A DNA stretch of 61,964 nt from an uncultured Flavobacteriales bacterium. GTDB lineage: Bacteria; Bacteroidota; Bacteroidia; Flavobacteriales_D; Sanyastnellaceae. A program made the position numbers and the translations under genes. Position 1 is the stretch's first letter. Every line of letters starts with the position of its first letter. Shown here piece after piece: positions 29,015 to 38,655 of this stretch. The notes beneath the pieces were generated by a model. The model saw only the letters and a program-made list of their open reading frames with translations. It was not told the DNA's origin and ran no database searches. The stretch covers positions 1-61,964 of the forward strand of contig CASICO010000021.1 in the NCBI GenBank assembly GCA_949373165.1. The letters run 5' to 3'.

Positions 29015-31597
29015 ATGTCAGTTCTAATGCGCTTTTTGAGTGCGGCAGCCGTGTCGTTGTTGTCTTTGCCATTGGCAGGGCAATGGATGGACGTGACAGA
29101 ATTCAATGGGCTAGAAGCCAGCACACAAGCCAGTTGGTTGGGCTGTGGTATGAGTTTGGCAGACTTCAATTTGGATGGGCTTGGCGATGTTACCCTTGCA
29201 GACAGCCAAGGGGAGGTTAGAGCCTATGCTCAATTGCCAGAAGGAGGATTTATGTTGTCTCACGTGTTCAGTGGTGAGAATCAAGCACAAGGTGTCTCTT
29301 GGTTAGATGTGGATGGCGATGATGATTTGGATTTGCTTCTGTCTCGAAGATTTGGAGCGCTTGAACTCCACATCCGGGACGGTGAGATTTTCGACAATCA
29401 AGCAGACCTTCGCGGGCTTCCGCTGACCAACCAATGGGAATGCCGTGGTGTTTCTGTAGCGGATTATGATGGAGACAGCGATTTGGACGTGTACCTGTCC
29501 ATGTACCACAACGGCCTCTCCGGCACGTCGACAAACTTGCTGTTCAACAATGACGGTTTCGGCTTCTTCTCAGATGTAACGGTTCTTGCTGGTGTGGGCA
29601 ATGGCCTTCAACAGACCTTTCAATCCACATGGTTGGACTTCGATGAAGATGGAGATCTTGATCTTTGGGTGGTCAATGACCGGGACATCTTTTTGAATGC
29701 GTTGTACGCCAACCAGGGGGACGGCACGTTCACAGACGTTACCGAACAAATGGGCCTAGCACTTGGGGCATTTGCCCGTTCAGCTACTGTGGGGGACCAT
29801 GACAATGATGGTCAGTTTGAATTGTATTGCACCACCAATGAAGGTGAGGGTAATCTATTGTTAGACAATGAAGTGGGTTATTATGAGGATGTGGCTTTGG
29901 AAGTTGGAGTCATCGGTGAGAGGCAGAGTTGGGGTGCATGTTGGATTGATTTTGATGGCGACATGTGGGAGGATTTGGTGGTGGCCACCAGTCCTTTTCC
30001 TTTTAGTCAGCCTTATGACAATTACTTCTTCCAAAATGGAGGGCCTGGTTCAGGATTCGATGACGTGACGGCAGAGACACCCACTGCGGAATCGTCCTTG
30101 TATTGCGTGGGGGTCACGGATTTAAATCAAGATTTAGCGCCGGATATCGTGGGTTTTGGCGACGGCACTTTCGCACAGACGCTTCAGAATATGGGGGTCG
30201 CAATGTCCAACAATCATCACCGGTTGGCCGTGCGACTTTGTGGCACTGAGTCCAACCGCTGGGCCATCGGGGCGAGAATAGAGGTTCATGCAGGAACGGT
30301 TGTCCAAACACAATTGGTGAGCAATGGGTCTGATTTTATGACCCAACAGTATGGAACCCGGTTCTTTGGTTTGGCGCAAGAGGAATCTGTCGACTCCATT
30401 GTTGTGCACTGGCCAAGTGGACTTCGAGAAGCTTGGTATGATTGGCCAGCCAATACAACAGCTTCGTTGATTGAAGGAAGCACTGTAGCGTCCATCGGTA
30501 TTTTGGGGTCTGCATGCAGTTCAGATTCGGCTCAGGCCGTGGCTCCGTTTAATGCACCTGCTATGCTGTGGAATGGCGAGCCAATGGATTCGGCCATCGT
30601 GCCCTTGACTGAATCCGGCACGTTTGTTTTGACTTGCCAGTGGATGGGGGGATTGTTTGAGTGGACAGACACTTTGGAATGGGCAATGGAGGAACCGCAT
30701 TTGTTGTCTGTGGGATGGACAGAGCCCAATTGTTCAGGCGAGCTTGGCAACCTGACTTGGCAAGTGGATTCGGGATTTGTTGTCACTTTTATGGGGAACG
30801 ATTGGCCCTCAGCGTCAGGCGGCATTCAAGCACCTGGAGGAGAGGCCATGATCACCACCACCAATGGGGCGAGTGGGTGCGCCGAAAACCATGTGGTCAT
30901 TTTGTCAGAACCACCGGCATTGGGCCTGTACATCATTTACGAACCGGCGTCCTGTTACGGTGATGTGGCGTTTGCTTCAGCTACAGGATACGGAGGGAAT
31001 CCCGCATACTTGGTCAATTGGTTCGACGTGAACCCCTCGGCGCTTCCAGAGGGTGATGTTCCATTGACATTGACGGATGACAATGGGTGTGTGATTGACT
31101 CTTCTATTGCGGTAACATACCCCACTCCTATTGAGGTTTTGGTGAGTGTGGTCAATGAAGACAATGGATTCGACGGGTCAATTTCCCTTGAATTGGAAGG
31201 GGGTATACCCCCTTATGATGTCCTTTGGAATGATGGGACATCGGGTGAATTGGAATTGACTGATTTGACCACGGGTCTGTACAGCTGGGTGATTGAAGAT
31301 GCCAATGGGTGTCTTTCACTGGGTCTTCAGAGCCTGATCAACCTTTCCCTGGTTGAAATCGATGAACAGGGCCATTGGTCTTGGTCCCTCACCTCCGAAA
31401 TGAGGGTTCTTTCTGCCAAGGCTCCTTCTGATGGGGCATTTAAATTTGAGGCTTTCGGCCTAGATGGCAGGCTTGAGCGTTCCGAAAATTTGGAGGGGTT
31501 GGGCCCTTGGCCATTTGATCAAGGCGGCCTTCCCCCGCATGGATTCATTCGCTTAACAGGAGCGTCGGGACGAATTTTGCACCGCTTTCTTTATTGA
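29015..31597 (+). CDS. Secreted FG-GAP/VCBS repeat protein with UnbV (CRTAC1-like) domain, paralogue 1
   Basis: 860 residues from the ATG at 29015, which gives a signal peptide (FLSAAAVSLLSLPLAGQ); upstream in-frame starts lie in clpS. About seven FG-GAP-like repeats follow, with calcium loops such as DVDGDDDLDLLL, DYDGDSDLDVYLS and DFDEDGDLDLWVV, forming a predicted beta-propeller. Next is an ASPIC/UnbV domain (AIGARIEVHAGTVVQTQLVS, VHWPSGLREAW), then Ig/PKD-like repeats (YPTPIEVLVSV, DANGCL). The last ~80 residues resemble a weak T9SS tail. Likely an exported surface protein with a binding role. It is the same length as the protein at 33004 and similar throughout. Its end overlaps convergent rpe by seven bases. 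Confidence 0.85.
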   Translation: MSVLMRFLSAAAVSLLSLPLAGQWMDVTEFNGLEASTQASWLGCGMSLADFNLDGLGDVTLADSQGEVRAYAQLPEGGFMLSHVFSGENQAQGVSWLDVDGDDDLDLLLSRRFGALELHIRDGEIFDNQADLRGLPLTNQWECRGVSVADYDGDSDLDVYLSMYHNGLSGTSTNLLFNNDGFGFFSDVTVLAGVGNGLQQTFQSTWLDFDEDGDLDLWVVNDRDIFLNALYANQGDGTFTDVTEQMGLALGAFARSATVGDHDNDGQFELYCTTNEGEGNLLLDNEVGYYEDVALEVGVIGERQSWGACWIDFDGDMWEDLVVATSPFPFSQPYDNYFFQNGGPGSGFDDVTAETPTAESSLYCVGVTDLNQDLAPDIVGFGDGTFAQTLQNMGVAMSNNHHRLAVRLCGTESNRWAIGARIEVHAGTVVQTQLVSNGSDFMTQQYGTRFFGLAQEESVDSIVVHWPSGLREAWYDWPANTTASLIEGSTVASIGILGSACSSDSAQAVAPFNAPAMLWNGEPMDSAIVPLTESGTFVLTCQWMGGLFEWTDTLEWAMEEPHLLSVGWTEPNCSGELGNLTWQVDSGFVVTFMGNDWPSASGGIQAPGGEAMITTTNGASGCAENHVVILSEPPALGLYIIYEPASCYGDVAFASATGYGGNPAYLVNWFDVNPSALPEGDVPLTLTDDNGCVIDSSIAVTYPTPIEVLVSVVNEDNGFDGSISLELEGGIPPYDVLWNDGTSGELELTDLTTGLYSWVIEDANGCLSLGLQSLINLSLVEIDEQGHWSWSLTSEMRVLSAKAPSDGAFKFEAFGLDGRLERSENLEGLGPWPFDQGGLPPHGFIRLTGASGRILHRFLY

Positions 31598-32265
31598 GCG
31601 GTTTCGCTCAGTATGGCACTGGACTTGAGCCATTCAACTTCGCCTTCTGGATTTTCGGCTTTGAAAACGGAAGACCCCGCCACCAAAACGTCGGCTCCTG
31701 CTTGAACCAAGTCCCCCGCATTTTTTCGTCCTACTCCCCCATCGACTTCAATCAAGAAGGTACCGCCATGTGCTTTTCTCATGTCTGCCAAACGGCGAAC
31801 CTTACCCAGTGTGGATGGGATGAACTTTTGTCCTCCGAAACCCGGATTGACACTCATGAGGCAGACCACATCTAAATCGAGTAAGACCTCTTCAATGCTG
31901 TGCAAAGGCGTGTGTGGATTCAGGGCCACTCCCGCTTTCATGCCCGCCTCTTTGATCGCGCCCAATGTCCGGTGCAAGTGTGTGCAAGCCTCCACGTGAA
32001 CCGTCAAGTTGGCGGACCCCAAATCCGCAAAAGCTTGAATGTATCGGTCGGGATTCTCGATCATCAGGTGCACATCGAGTGGCTTTTCGGCGTGGCGGGC
32101 GATGGCTGAAATCACGGGCATTCCGTAGCTGATGTTGGGCACGAACATGCCGTCCATTACGTCGATGTGATGCCAATCCGCTTGGCTGCGCTCGACCATG
32201 GCTACGTCACGTCCGAGATGGGCAAAGTCGGCGGCAAGGAGAGAGGGAGCAATCATGTGAGACAT
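31591..32265 (-). CDS. rpe: Ribulose-phosphate 3-epimerase
   Basis: 224 residues, a complete TIM barrel. IAPSLLAADFAHL, HIDVMDGMFVPNISYG, LDVHLMIENPDRY, CLMSVNPGFGGQKF and EVDGGVGRKN carry the metal-binding His/Asp residues and phosphate loop. It interconverts ribulose 5-phosphate and xylulose 5-phosphate in the pentose phosphate pathway. A second ATG three codons in is an equally good start. Divergent from coaE. Confidence 0.95.
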   Translation of the reverse strand: MSHMIAPSLLAADFAHLGRDVAMVERSQADWHHIDVMDGMFVPNISYGMPVISAIARHAEKPLDVHLMIENPDRYIQAFADLGSANLTVHVEACTHLHRTLGAIKEAGMKAGVALNPHTPLHSIEEVLLDLDVVCLMSVNPGFGGQKFIPSTLGKVRRLADMRKAHGGTFLIEVDGGVGRKNAGDLVQAGADVLVAGSSVFKAENPEGEVEWLKSSAILSETAQ

Positions 32266-32365
32266 CTGTCAAAGATGCTGTCATCTGATGCATTCGTGCG
32301 AATATTGTGCTATGGCTTTATCGACAGGTTCCACAACTTCTCAAGACACTGGCCCAAGCCGGGTG

Positions 32366-32971
32366 ATGACCGTTGGGATCACAGGGGGCATGGGAGCGGG
32401 AAAGAGCACGGTTTGTCGCGTCATCAAATGTCTGGGTCATGCCGTTTATGACAGTGACTTTCACGCCAAGACGCTCTACGATAGAGATCCGGAATTGCTG
32501 GCTTTGGTGGTTCAAGAATTTGGCCAGGACATCCTCATGTCCAATGGCGAATTGAATCGGCCGGCATTGGCGGATCACGTTTTTGGCTCTGATTCTGCCT
32601 TGGCCAAGTTGAACAGCTTGGTTCATCCTGCTGTTCGCCGTCATTTTGACCATTGGGCAAAGCGCCAAAAATGTGCAGGCCAAGACTGTGTCTTTCGCGA
32701 AGCAGCCGTTTTATTTGAGTCTGGGGCACATGAACAGTGCGACTTTGTGTGCACGGTGTCCGCTCCAGAATCAATTCGGCTGGAACGTGTGATGCGCAGA
32801 AATGGAATGACAAAGGCAGATGTTGAGCAACGGATGTCAAGGCAATGGACAGACCATCAAAGGGCGGAGCGTGCAGACCATGTTATCGTCAATGATGGCA
32901 CAGTACCGCTTGTGCCTCAGGTGGTTAGGTTCATGGACAAACTCGATCCAATCAAGGCAACCTTTCAATGA
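32366..32971 (+). CDS. coaE: Dephospho-CoA kinase
   Basis: 201 residues from the ATG at 32366. The P-loop GITGGMGAGKST is at the N-terminus, DSDFHAKTLYDRD and NSLVHPAVRRHF match the lid and CoA-binding helices, and the RMSRQW segment is the usual end of the core. It catalyses the last step of CoA synthesis. In-frame starts exist upstream (ATG at 32312), but family members begin directly at the P-loop strand, so I prefer 32366. Confidence 0.92.
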   Translation: MTVGITGGMGAGKSTVCRVIKCLGHAVYDSDFHAKTLYDRDPELLALVVQEFGQDILMSNGELNRPALADHVFGSDSALAKLNSLVHPAVRRHFDHWAKRQKCAGQDCVFREAAVLFESGAHEQCDFVCTVSAPESIRLERVMRRNGMTKADVEQRMSRQWTDHQRAERADHVIVNDGTVPLVPQVVRFMDKLDPIKATFQ

Positions 32972-33003
32972 GGTTCCCGTCATTCATGAGACCAGCCTGA
33001 GCC

Positions 33004-35589
33004 ATGATGAGAACGACGTTGATAAGCCACCAAGTGCGGTCATTTTTATTGTGGCTTTGCATGATGGCTCCTTTTGTGACTGCGGCGCAGTGGGAGGACG
33101 TTTCCGTTCAGCATCTTTTGCCTGTTTCGACAGAATCCAGTTGGTTTGGTTGTGGGCTCAGTGTGGCAGATTTCGATGGGGATGGATGGGACGACGTGAC
33201 AGCGTCCAGCACGGACGGTCGCGTGAGCTTGTTTAAAGGCGGGCCAGACGGACTCGCACTTCACCAAGAAATGGTTCACGATTCTGAATCCAAGGCCGTG
33301 CTTTGGGTCGACATCGACAATGACGGTGATCTGGACTTGTTTGCGGGGGTCATGAACGTTGGCGTGCACTTGTATTTGCAGCAAGAGGATGGGACATTGA
33401 TTGAGGATGGAGTAGCCCATGGGGTCCCCATTCTTCCTGATTGGCAGGTTAGGGGTTTTTCTGCATGTGATTATGACAAGGACAATGACCTTGATATCTA
33501 CATCGCGAGTTACCATGCTACAGAGTCAAATTTGGCCTATGAAAATATGCTCCTGCAGAATCAAGGAGATGGAACTTTCATAGACGTGACTGAGGAGGCG
33601 GGTGTAGGCAATGGGTTAAAACATTCTTTTCAGGGTGCTTGGTTTGACTTCGATGACGATGGCTTAGACGACCTGTGGGTCATCAATGACCGAAGCGTTT
33701 ACACCAATTCACTCTACAAAAACATGGGTGACGGAAGCTTCTTTGACATTGCGGAAGATGTGGGGGCTGCCGTGGCCATCGAGGCCATGTCTGCAACGCT
33801 TTTGGACGATGACAACGATGGGGATTGGGACATGTACATGAGCAACATCGAGAACAACCCCAACGTCTTCCTCCGGAACAACGACGGCGTATATCTCGAC
33901 GTGGCTTCCTTTGCTGGTGTGGCTTCCTTGCAATACTCTTGGGGCGTCTGTGCTTTGGATGTGAACGGCGACATGAACTTGGACTTGATGGTGGCCACAT
34001 ATCGGTTTCCAAACGCCACTCCCTACGACAATCTCCTCTACATGAATTTGGGCAATGGCTCAGGTTTCTCAGATGAGACTTCTGCTTGGCCGAATGAACA
34101 GCTTCAATTGTATTGCTTGGGCAGGTTTGATTTGGATGGGGACAGGTCCCCTGACATCATTGGGCATGGAAACGCAGACCATGCTCAGGTTCTCATGAAC
34201 ACGAATCCTGATGGTGCCGCTCGATTGACCGTGAATTTGGTGGGGACAGTTTCCAACTCTCACGCTGTGGGCGCAGAAATTCTTGTATATGCCGAGGGTG
34301 TTCAGCAGATGCGCCTGGTTTCTGCGGGGTGCGATTACATGACACAGCATTCGTACACGCAGTTTTTTGGGATGGGTGATGCGGCCGTTGTGGACTCGAT
34401 TTGCATCGCCTGGCCCAGTGGGCTCGAGGAGGTGTTGTACGATATCCCAGCAGATACAGCCATGACGGTAATTGAGGGGACGGTCAATGTTGAGTTGGAG
34501 CCTTTGGATGCCATTTGTCCATGGAATTCGATGACGTTCCTTTTGCCTTTTGACACAGCCCATGTTGAATTCACTTGGAACAGTGTTCCCGTTGAGGAGA
34601 ATTTTGTGCAGGTCGACACTGCAGGCACGTATGTTTTGGAAGGGTCTTGGTGGAATGGTCAATATTCTTGGAGCCAAATTGTGGAAGTTGAACTTCTCCT
34701 GCCACCGTTGGCTGCTTGGGAATTGACCCAGCCAGATTGTGTGGGAGACTCGGGTTCATTTGGGTGGAATTCGGCGGAGGCACTTCATTTGATTTGGGAG
34801 GAAGATTCTTTGTCGAATTCAGGAACAGGGTTGGCCGTTCCGCCAGGGGAGCACACGATGATTTGGGATTATGGGCAAGGCTGTACACAGGAGTTGCAGA
34901 TGGATGTGACCCTGCCTGTGCCCATTTTGATTGAGGTAGACGTGATTCACCCACCTTGTTTTGGCGAGCCTGGTCAGGCCACTGTTGACGTGGATGGAGG
35001 GGTGCCGCCTTTGGGTGTTTCTTGGGGGAACGCCAGCTTAGACACGCTGTGGCCTGGCCCTCTCTTGTTTTCAGCCATCGACAGTTTGGGGTGCATGGAG
35101 ACGTTGGAAATTATCATCGTAGAGCCTGAGCTGATTGATGCGAGCGCCTCTTTTGAATACGATGGCCTCTCAGATTCTGCGCAAGTTCTCTTGAACGTGG
35201 AGGGTGGGACAGCGCCCCATGACATCATGTGGACGGGGCCAATCGATTCAGAGGGCTGGGCATTTGCGCCAGCGGATTTGGCTTGGCTTGTTGAAGATGC
35301 CAATGGGTGTTTTCATCTGGGAACGTTGTCCATTCCTTCCAATTCATTGCTGATCTCAGAGGGCATCAAAGAAGAGCCTTGGTTGTGCAATCGGCAAGGC
35401 CAAGCCCTTGTTTGGAAGGGGGATTGGAGTGCCATTGACCGCATCACTGCCTTTGACCTTTCGGGCCGTCAACTGTTGAATGTGGACCAGGGAACCTGGA
35501 ATGGTGAGGGACTCGATTTGGGGACAGTCGCCCCTGTATTGGTGCGTGTTGTTTTGGCCCATGGCCGTGTGGTTGTGCTCTCTCTCTAG
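33004..35589 (+). CDS. Secreted FG-GAP/VCBS repeat protein with UnbV (CRTAC1-like) domain, paralogue 2
   Basis: 861 residues with signal peptide (LLWLCMMAPFVTAAQ). Architecture and length match the protein at 29015. SSWFGCGLSVADFDGDGWDD corresponds to its SWLGCGMSLADFNLDGLGD, then calcium loops DIDNDGDLDLF, DYDKDNDLDIYI and DDDNDGDWDMYM, an UnbV domain (AVGAEILVYAEGVQQMRLVS, AWPSGLEEVLYD) and a PKD-like stalk with DANGC. The C-terminal ~70 residues (ITAFDLSGRQLL...) resemble a degenerate T9SS type A tail. The pair clearly arose by duplication, yet rpe and coaE lie between them. Probable surface protein; ligand unknown. Confidence 0.85.
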   Translation: MMRTTLISHQVRSFLLWLCMMAPFVTAAQWEDVSVQHLLPVSTESSWFGCGLSVADFDGDGWDDVTASSTDGRVSLFKGGPDGLALHQEMVHDSESKAVLWVDIDNDGDLDLFAGVMNVGVHLYLQQEDGTLIEDGVAHGVPILPDWQVRGFSACDYDKDNDLDIYIASYHATESNLAYENMLLQNQGDGTFIDVTEEAGVGNGLKHSFQGAWFDFDDDGLDDLWVINDRSVYTNSLYKNMGDGSFFDIAEDVGAAVAIEAMSATLLDDDNDGDWDMYMSNIENNPNVFLRNNDGVYLDVASFAGVASLQYSWGVCALDVNGDMNLDLMVATYRFPNATPYDNLLYMNLGNGSGFSDETSAWPNEQLQLYCLGRFDLDGDRSPDIIGHGNADHAQVLMNTNPDGAARLTVNLVGTVSNSHAVGAEILVYAEGVQQMRLVSAGCDYMTQHSYTQFFGMGDAAVVDSICIAWPSGLEEVLYDIPADTAMTVIEGTVNVELEPLDAICPWNSMTFLLPFDTAHVEFTWNSVPVEENFVQVDTAGTYVLEGSWWNGQYSWSQIVEVELLLPPLAAWELTQPDCVGDSGSFGWNSAEALHLIWEEDSLSNSGTGLAVPPGEHTMIWDYGQGCTQELQMDVTLPVPILIEVDVIHPPCFGEPGQATVDVDGGVPPLGVSWGNASLDTLWPGPLLFSAIDSLGCMETLEIIIVEPELIDASASFEYDGLSDSAQVLLNVEGGTAPHDIMWTGPIDSEGWAFAPADLAWLVEDANGCFHLGTLSIPSNSLLISEGIKEEPWLCNRQGQALVWKGDWSAIDRITAFDLSGRQLLNVDQGTWNGEGLDLGTVAPVLVRVVLAHGRVVVLSL

Positions 35590-35703
35590 AAATGGAGTGC
35601 TTTTTATTGTCTGGCGAAGGGCTTGGACATACGGAGGGTATTCACCACCAATGGCAAAAGTGACGCCTGCGAATTGTCCTCGGTATTATGTCTATTTTGG
35701 GAC

Positions 35704-36195
35704 ATGATGGAGCATTGGCATTGGTGGACTTTGATCGCTTTGGTTTTGATGATCGGCGAGGCGTTTTTGCCAGGTCTTGTCCTGGGGTCTCTGGCCGTTG
35801 GGGCTCTGGCAGGGGGGTTGTCCAGTGCCTTCACCGATTGGTGGGAAATTCAATTCGTGGCGGCTTCGGTAGGCACTCTGGTCGCCTTGGTGTTTCTGCG
35901 TCCCTTGGCCATGAAGAAATGGTTCAGTGGTGAGTCTGTGGCCACGGGTGTAGATGCATTGCCTGGGCGCCGAGTGCGCATCACTTCCCCAATTGAATCC
36001 GGAAGTCGCAGGGGAAGAGGAAGTGTAGACGGTGACGATTGGTTGATTGAATTCCCAGAGGATTGGAGTGGGCAGCGAATCGACGGTGTCGCATCTTTGA
36101 ACGACCCTGCTCAACACGTCGTGGGAGATGAACTCGAAGTCCTTCGGGTGGAGTCCAATGTGCTTGTGGTTGTTCCCATCAAAAAAACAAACTGA
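35704..36195 (+). CDS. NfeD-like membrane protein
   Basis: 163 residues from the ATG at 35704, which begins right at the first membrane helix (WWTLIALVLMIGEAFLPG); two or three hydrophobic helices follow, and a C-terminal OB-fold (PGRRVRITSPIESGSRRGRGSVDG...) occupies about 90-163. This is the short NfeD type that lacks the ClpP-like protease. Such genes are typically paired with an SPFH/stomatin gene, as here, where the SPFH start lies six bases downstream. The pair is thought to act on membrane microdomain organisation. Confidence 0.88.
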   Translation: MMEHWHWWTLIALVLMIGEAFLPGLVLGSLAVGALAGGLSSAFTDWWEIQFVAASVGTLVALVFLRPLAMKKWFSGESVATGVDALPGRRVRITSPIESGSRRGRGSVDGDDWLIEFPEDWSGQRIDGVASLNDPAQHVVGDELEVLRVESNVLVVVPIKKTN

Positions 36196-36201
36196 ATCAA
36201 C

Positions 36202-37188
36202 ATGGAAGGTTTTTCATTCATATCCATCGCCCTGCTCATACTGACTACGGTTGTCGTGGTCCGTGGATTGCGCATTGTCAAGCAAAGCGAAGCCATGGTG
36301 ATCGAACGTTTAGGGCGCTATAGTTCCACCTTAACGGCGGGCATCAACATCATCATTCCTTTCATTGATCGGCCAAGGGCAAGCTATTGGAGGTATGTGA
36401 AAGAAGACGCCTTGGGCGAGCGCGTGGTGGGATACAAGATGTTGGAGCGAATCGACATGCGCGAGACGGTCTTCGATTTCCCGCGCCAAAGTGTGATCAC
36501 CCGAGACAATGTGGTCACGGAAATCAATGCGTTGATTTACTTCCAAATTGTGGACCCCGTAAAGAGCGTTTATGAGATCAACAACCTCCCTAATGCGATT
36601 GAAAAGTTGACCCAGACTACCCTCAGAAACGTGTTGGGAGAGTTGGCGTTGGATGAATGCTTGTCCAGTCGCGACACCATCAACACCAAGTTGAGGGCCA
36701 TTTTGGATGAAGCCACCAACAAATGGGGTGTGAAGGTCAACCGGGTGGAATTGCAAGACATCAATCCCTCTCAAGACATCAAAGAGGCGATGGAAAAGCA
36801 GATGCGAGCAGAACGCAGTCGCCGTGCTCAAATTATTGAGGCTGAGGGCACAAAGTCAGCTGCAATTTTGGAGGCAGAGGGCCAGAAGGGGGCCGACATC
36901 AACCAAGCCGAGGGGCAGCGTCAGGCCATGATTCTGGAAGCAGAAGGCCGCTCTCAAGCGCGGTTGAAAGTGGCAGAAGCGGAAGCGGAAGCCATTCGGA
37001 GAATCGCCGATGCAGTATCCACAACGAAGGCTGACCCCACACAGTATTTGATTGCAGTTCGCTATGTGGAAGCGTTGGAGAAGATGATGGACACGTCGAA
37101 CGACAAATCCCGTGTGGTCTTCATGCCTTTTGAAGCCAGTGGCATGATGGGCAGTGTGGGCAGCATCAAAGAATTGTTGAAGGATTGA
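36202..37188 (+). CDS. SPFH/Band 7 (stomatin-like, QmcA type) membrane protein
   Basis: 328 residues. One N-terminal membrane helix (ISIALLILTTVVVVRGL) is followed by an SPFH domain (AMVIERLGRYSSTLTAGINIIIPFID, RQSVITRDNVVTEINALIYFQI, LRNVLGELALDECLSSRD). A coiled-coil rich in repeated EAEG..A segments spans about residues 210-265. Cytosolic or periplasmic oligomeric scaffold, likely partner of the adjacent NfeD-like protein. Its stop overlaps the next start (TTGA). Confidence 0.93.
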   Translation: MEGFSFISIALLILTTVVVVRGLRIVKQSEAMVIERLGRYSSTLTAGINIIIPFIDRPRASYWRYVKEDALGERVVGYKMLERIDMRETVFDFPRQSVITRDNVVTEINALIYFQIVDPVKSVYEINNLPNAIEKLTQTTLRNVLGELALDECLSSRDTINTKLRAILDEATNKWGVKVNRVELQDINPSQDIKEAMEKQMRAERSRRAQIIEAEGTKSAAILEAEGQKGADINQAEGQRQAMILEAEGRSQARLKVAEAEAEAIRRIADAVSTTKADPTQYLIAVRYVEALEKMMDTSNDKSRVVFMPFEASGMMGSVGSIKELLKD

Positions 37189-38591
37189 AGCATTCTAACC
37201 TCGACCAAGCATTCCACGGACTTCAGTCGGCACAGCGGATAAATCCGGTGCCCACCTTGAAGGAAAGGAAGATGTTGCTCCGCTCCTTGCTTCATGGGCT
37301 GAGGCGACATGAGTCTGATTTGCTCGAAGCCCTTCAAAAAGATTTGGGGAAATCGGAACCAGAGGCGCGTTTGACGGAGTTCTTTCCCATTCGGAAGGAG
37401 ATTGAATTTGTGCTCCGGAAACTTTCAGATTGGATGAGACCCGATGTCCGGGCCACGCCGTTGCAATTGATGGGGACGTCTTCTCGGATCATCAATCAGC
37501 CAAAAGGTGTCGTCTTGGTGATTGCACCTTGGAATTTCCCTCTTCTTTTGACCATCAAGCCTGTGATTGCGGCATTGGCTGCGGGCAACCGCGTGGTGGT
37601 TAAGCCTCCGGAACAAGCGTCAGCCACATCTCTTGTGATGGCGAATTGGCTCCGAGAATCGATGCCTTCTGATCGAGTGCATGTCGTGTTGGGCGGTCCA
37701 GAGGAAGCCGCTCACCTGACCTCGCTTCCTTTCGATCACATCTTTTTTACCGGGGGAGCCAGCACGGGAAAAAAGGTGATGCGATCTGCTGCTGAACACC
37801 TGACTTCTCTCACGTTGGAGTTGGGAGGAAAGAGTCCTGCGGTTGTGGATGCCACGGCTTCTCCGAAGCATGTGGCCGGTCGAATTGGTTGGGGAAAGGC
37901 CCTCAATTCTGGACAGGTTTGCATTGCGCCAGATTACCTCTTGTTAGAGGAGAAGGCGGCAGCGAGAGTGCTGTCGGAGCTCGCAAGTACCTGGGGCCGT
38001 TGGTTTGGAGAAGACGTGGATTCTTCTGTCGAATATGGCCGTGTGGTCAACGAGACTCAGTTTGATCGCTTGTTGGAAGCCTTGGAAGATGCGACCTCGA
38101 AGGGAGCTGTGATTTACCATGGAGGACGACACAACCGAGAGCAGCTGTTCATGGAGCCCACCATCCTGACGAATGTCACACTGGAAATGGTGGTCATGCG
38201 AGAAGAAATTTTCGGTCCGTTGCTCCCTGTGGTCACGTGGGTCAAACCAGAAGAAGTGGCCAATTGGGTGGCCAATGTGAAGGATCAACCCTTGGCGATG
38301 TATCTGTTTAGTCGAAACCGAAGACGGTTGGATCAATGGCTCACCTCTACGCGTTCGGGTTCGGTTGGCATTGGGGAAACGGTGGTTCAAATCGCCAACC
38401 CAGAATTGCCGTTCGGAGGCATTCAAGCCAGTGGCATGGGGCGTTCCAATGGACGTGCCGCTTTCGATGCTTTTTCCAACCGAAGAAGTGTCATGCGCAA
38501 AATCTTACCTTGGACCGCAGTGCCCCTCTCCTTCCCTCCTTTTGGTCCAGCCAAACTGGCGTTGGTTCGTTGGCTTTCCCGCCGTCTCTAA
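37185..38591 (+). CDS. Aldehyde dehydrogenase (class 3-like)
   Basis: 468 residues, NAD(P)-dependent. VVLVIAPWNFPLLLTIKP and VVKPPEQAS bind the cofactor, HIFFTGGASTGKKVM closes the nucleotide site, LELGGKSP carries the general-base glutamate, and SGQVCIAPDY carries the catalytic cysteine. Length fits the class 3 fatty-aldehyde type, and the hydrophobic C-terminal end (SFPPFGPAKLALVRWL) suggests membrane association. The start is TTG at 37185 overlapping the SPFH stop; the N-terminal helix typical of the family (ERKMLLRSLLHGL) begins only 29 codons later, so no internal start is satisfactory. Confidence 0.9.
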   Translation: MKHSNLDQAFHGLQSAQRINPVPTLKERKMLLRSLLHGLRRHESDLLEALQKDLGKSEPEARLTEFFPIRKEIEFVLRKLSDWMRPDVRATPLQLMGTSSRIINQPKGVVLVIAPWNFPLLLTIKPVIAALAAGNRVVVKPPEQASATSLVMANWLRESMPSDRVHVVLGGPEEAAHLTSLPFDHIFFTGGASTGKKVMRSAAEHLTSLTLELGGKSPAVVDATASPKHVAGRIGWGKALNSGQVCIAPDYLLLEEKAAARVLSELASTWGRWFGEDVDSSVEYGRVVNETQFDRLLEALEDATSKGAVIYHGGRHNREQLFMEPTILTNVTLEMVVMREEIFGPLLPVVTWVKPEEVANWVANVKDQPLAMYLFSRNRRRLDQWLTSTRSGSVGIGETVVQIANPELPFGGIQASGMGRSNGRAAFDAFSNRRSVMRKILPWTAVPLSFPPFGPAKLALVRWLSRRL

Positions 38592-38655
38592 ATGCGGGCT
38601 TGGCCGAACAAAGCACCTGCGCTCTGACTTAGGCTAACGTATCTTGCTGTCCTCC

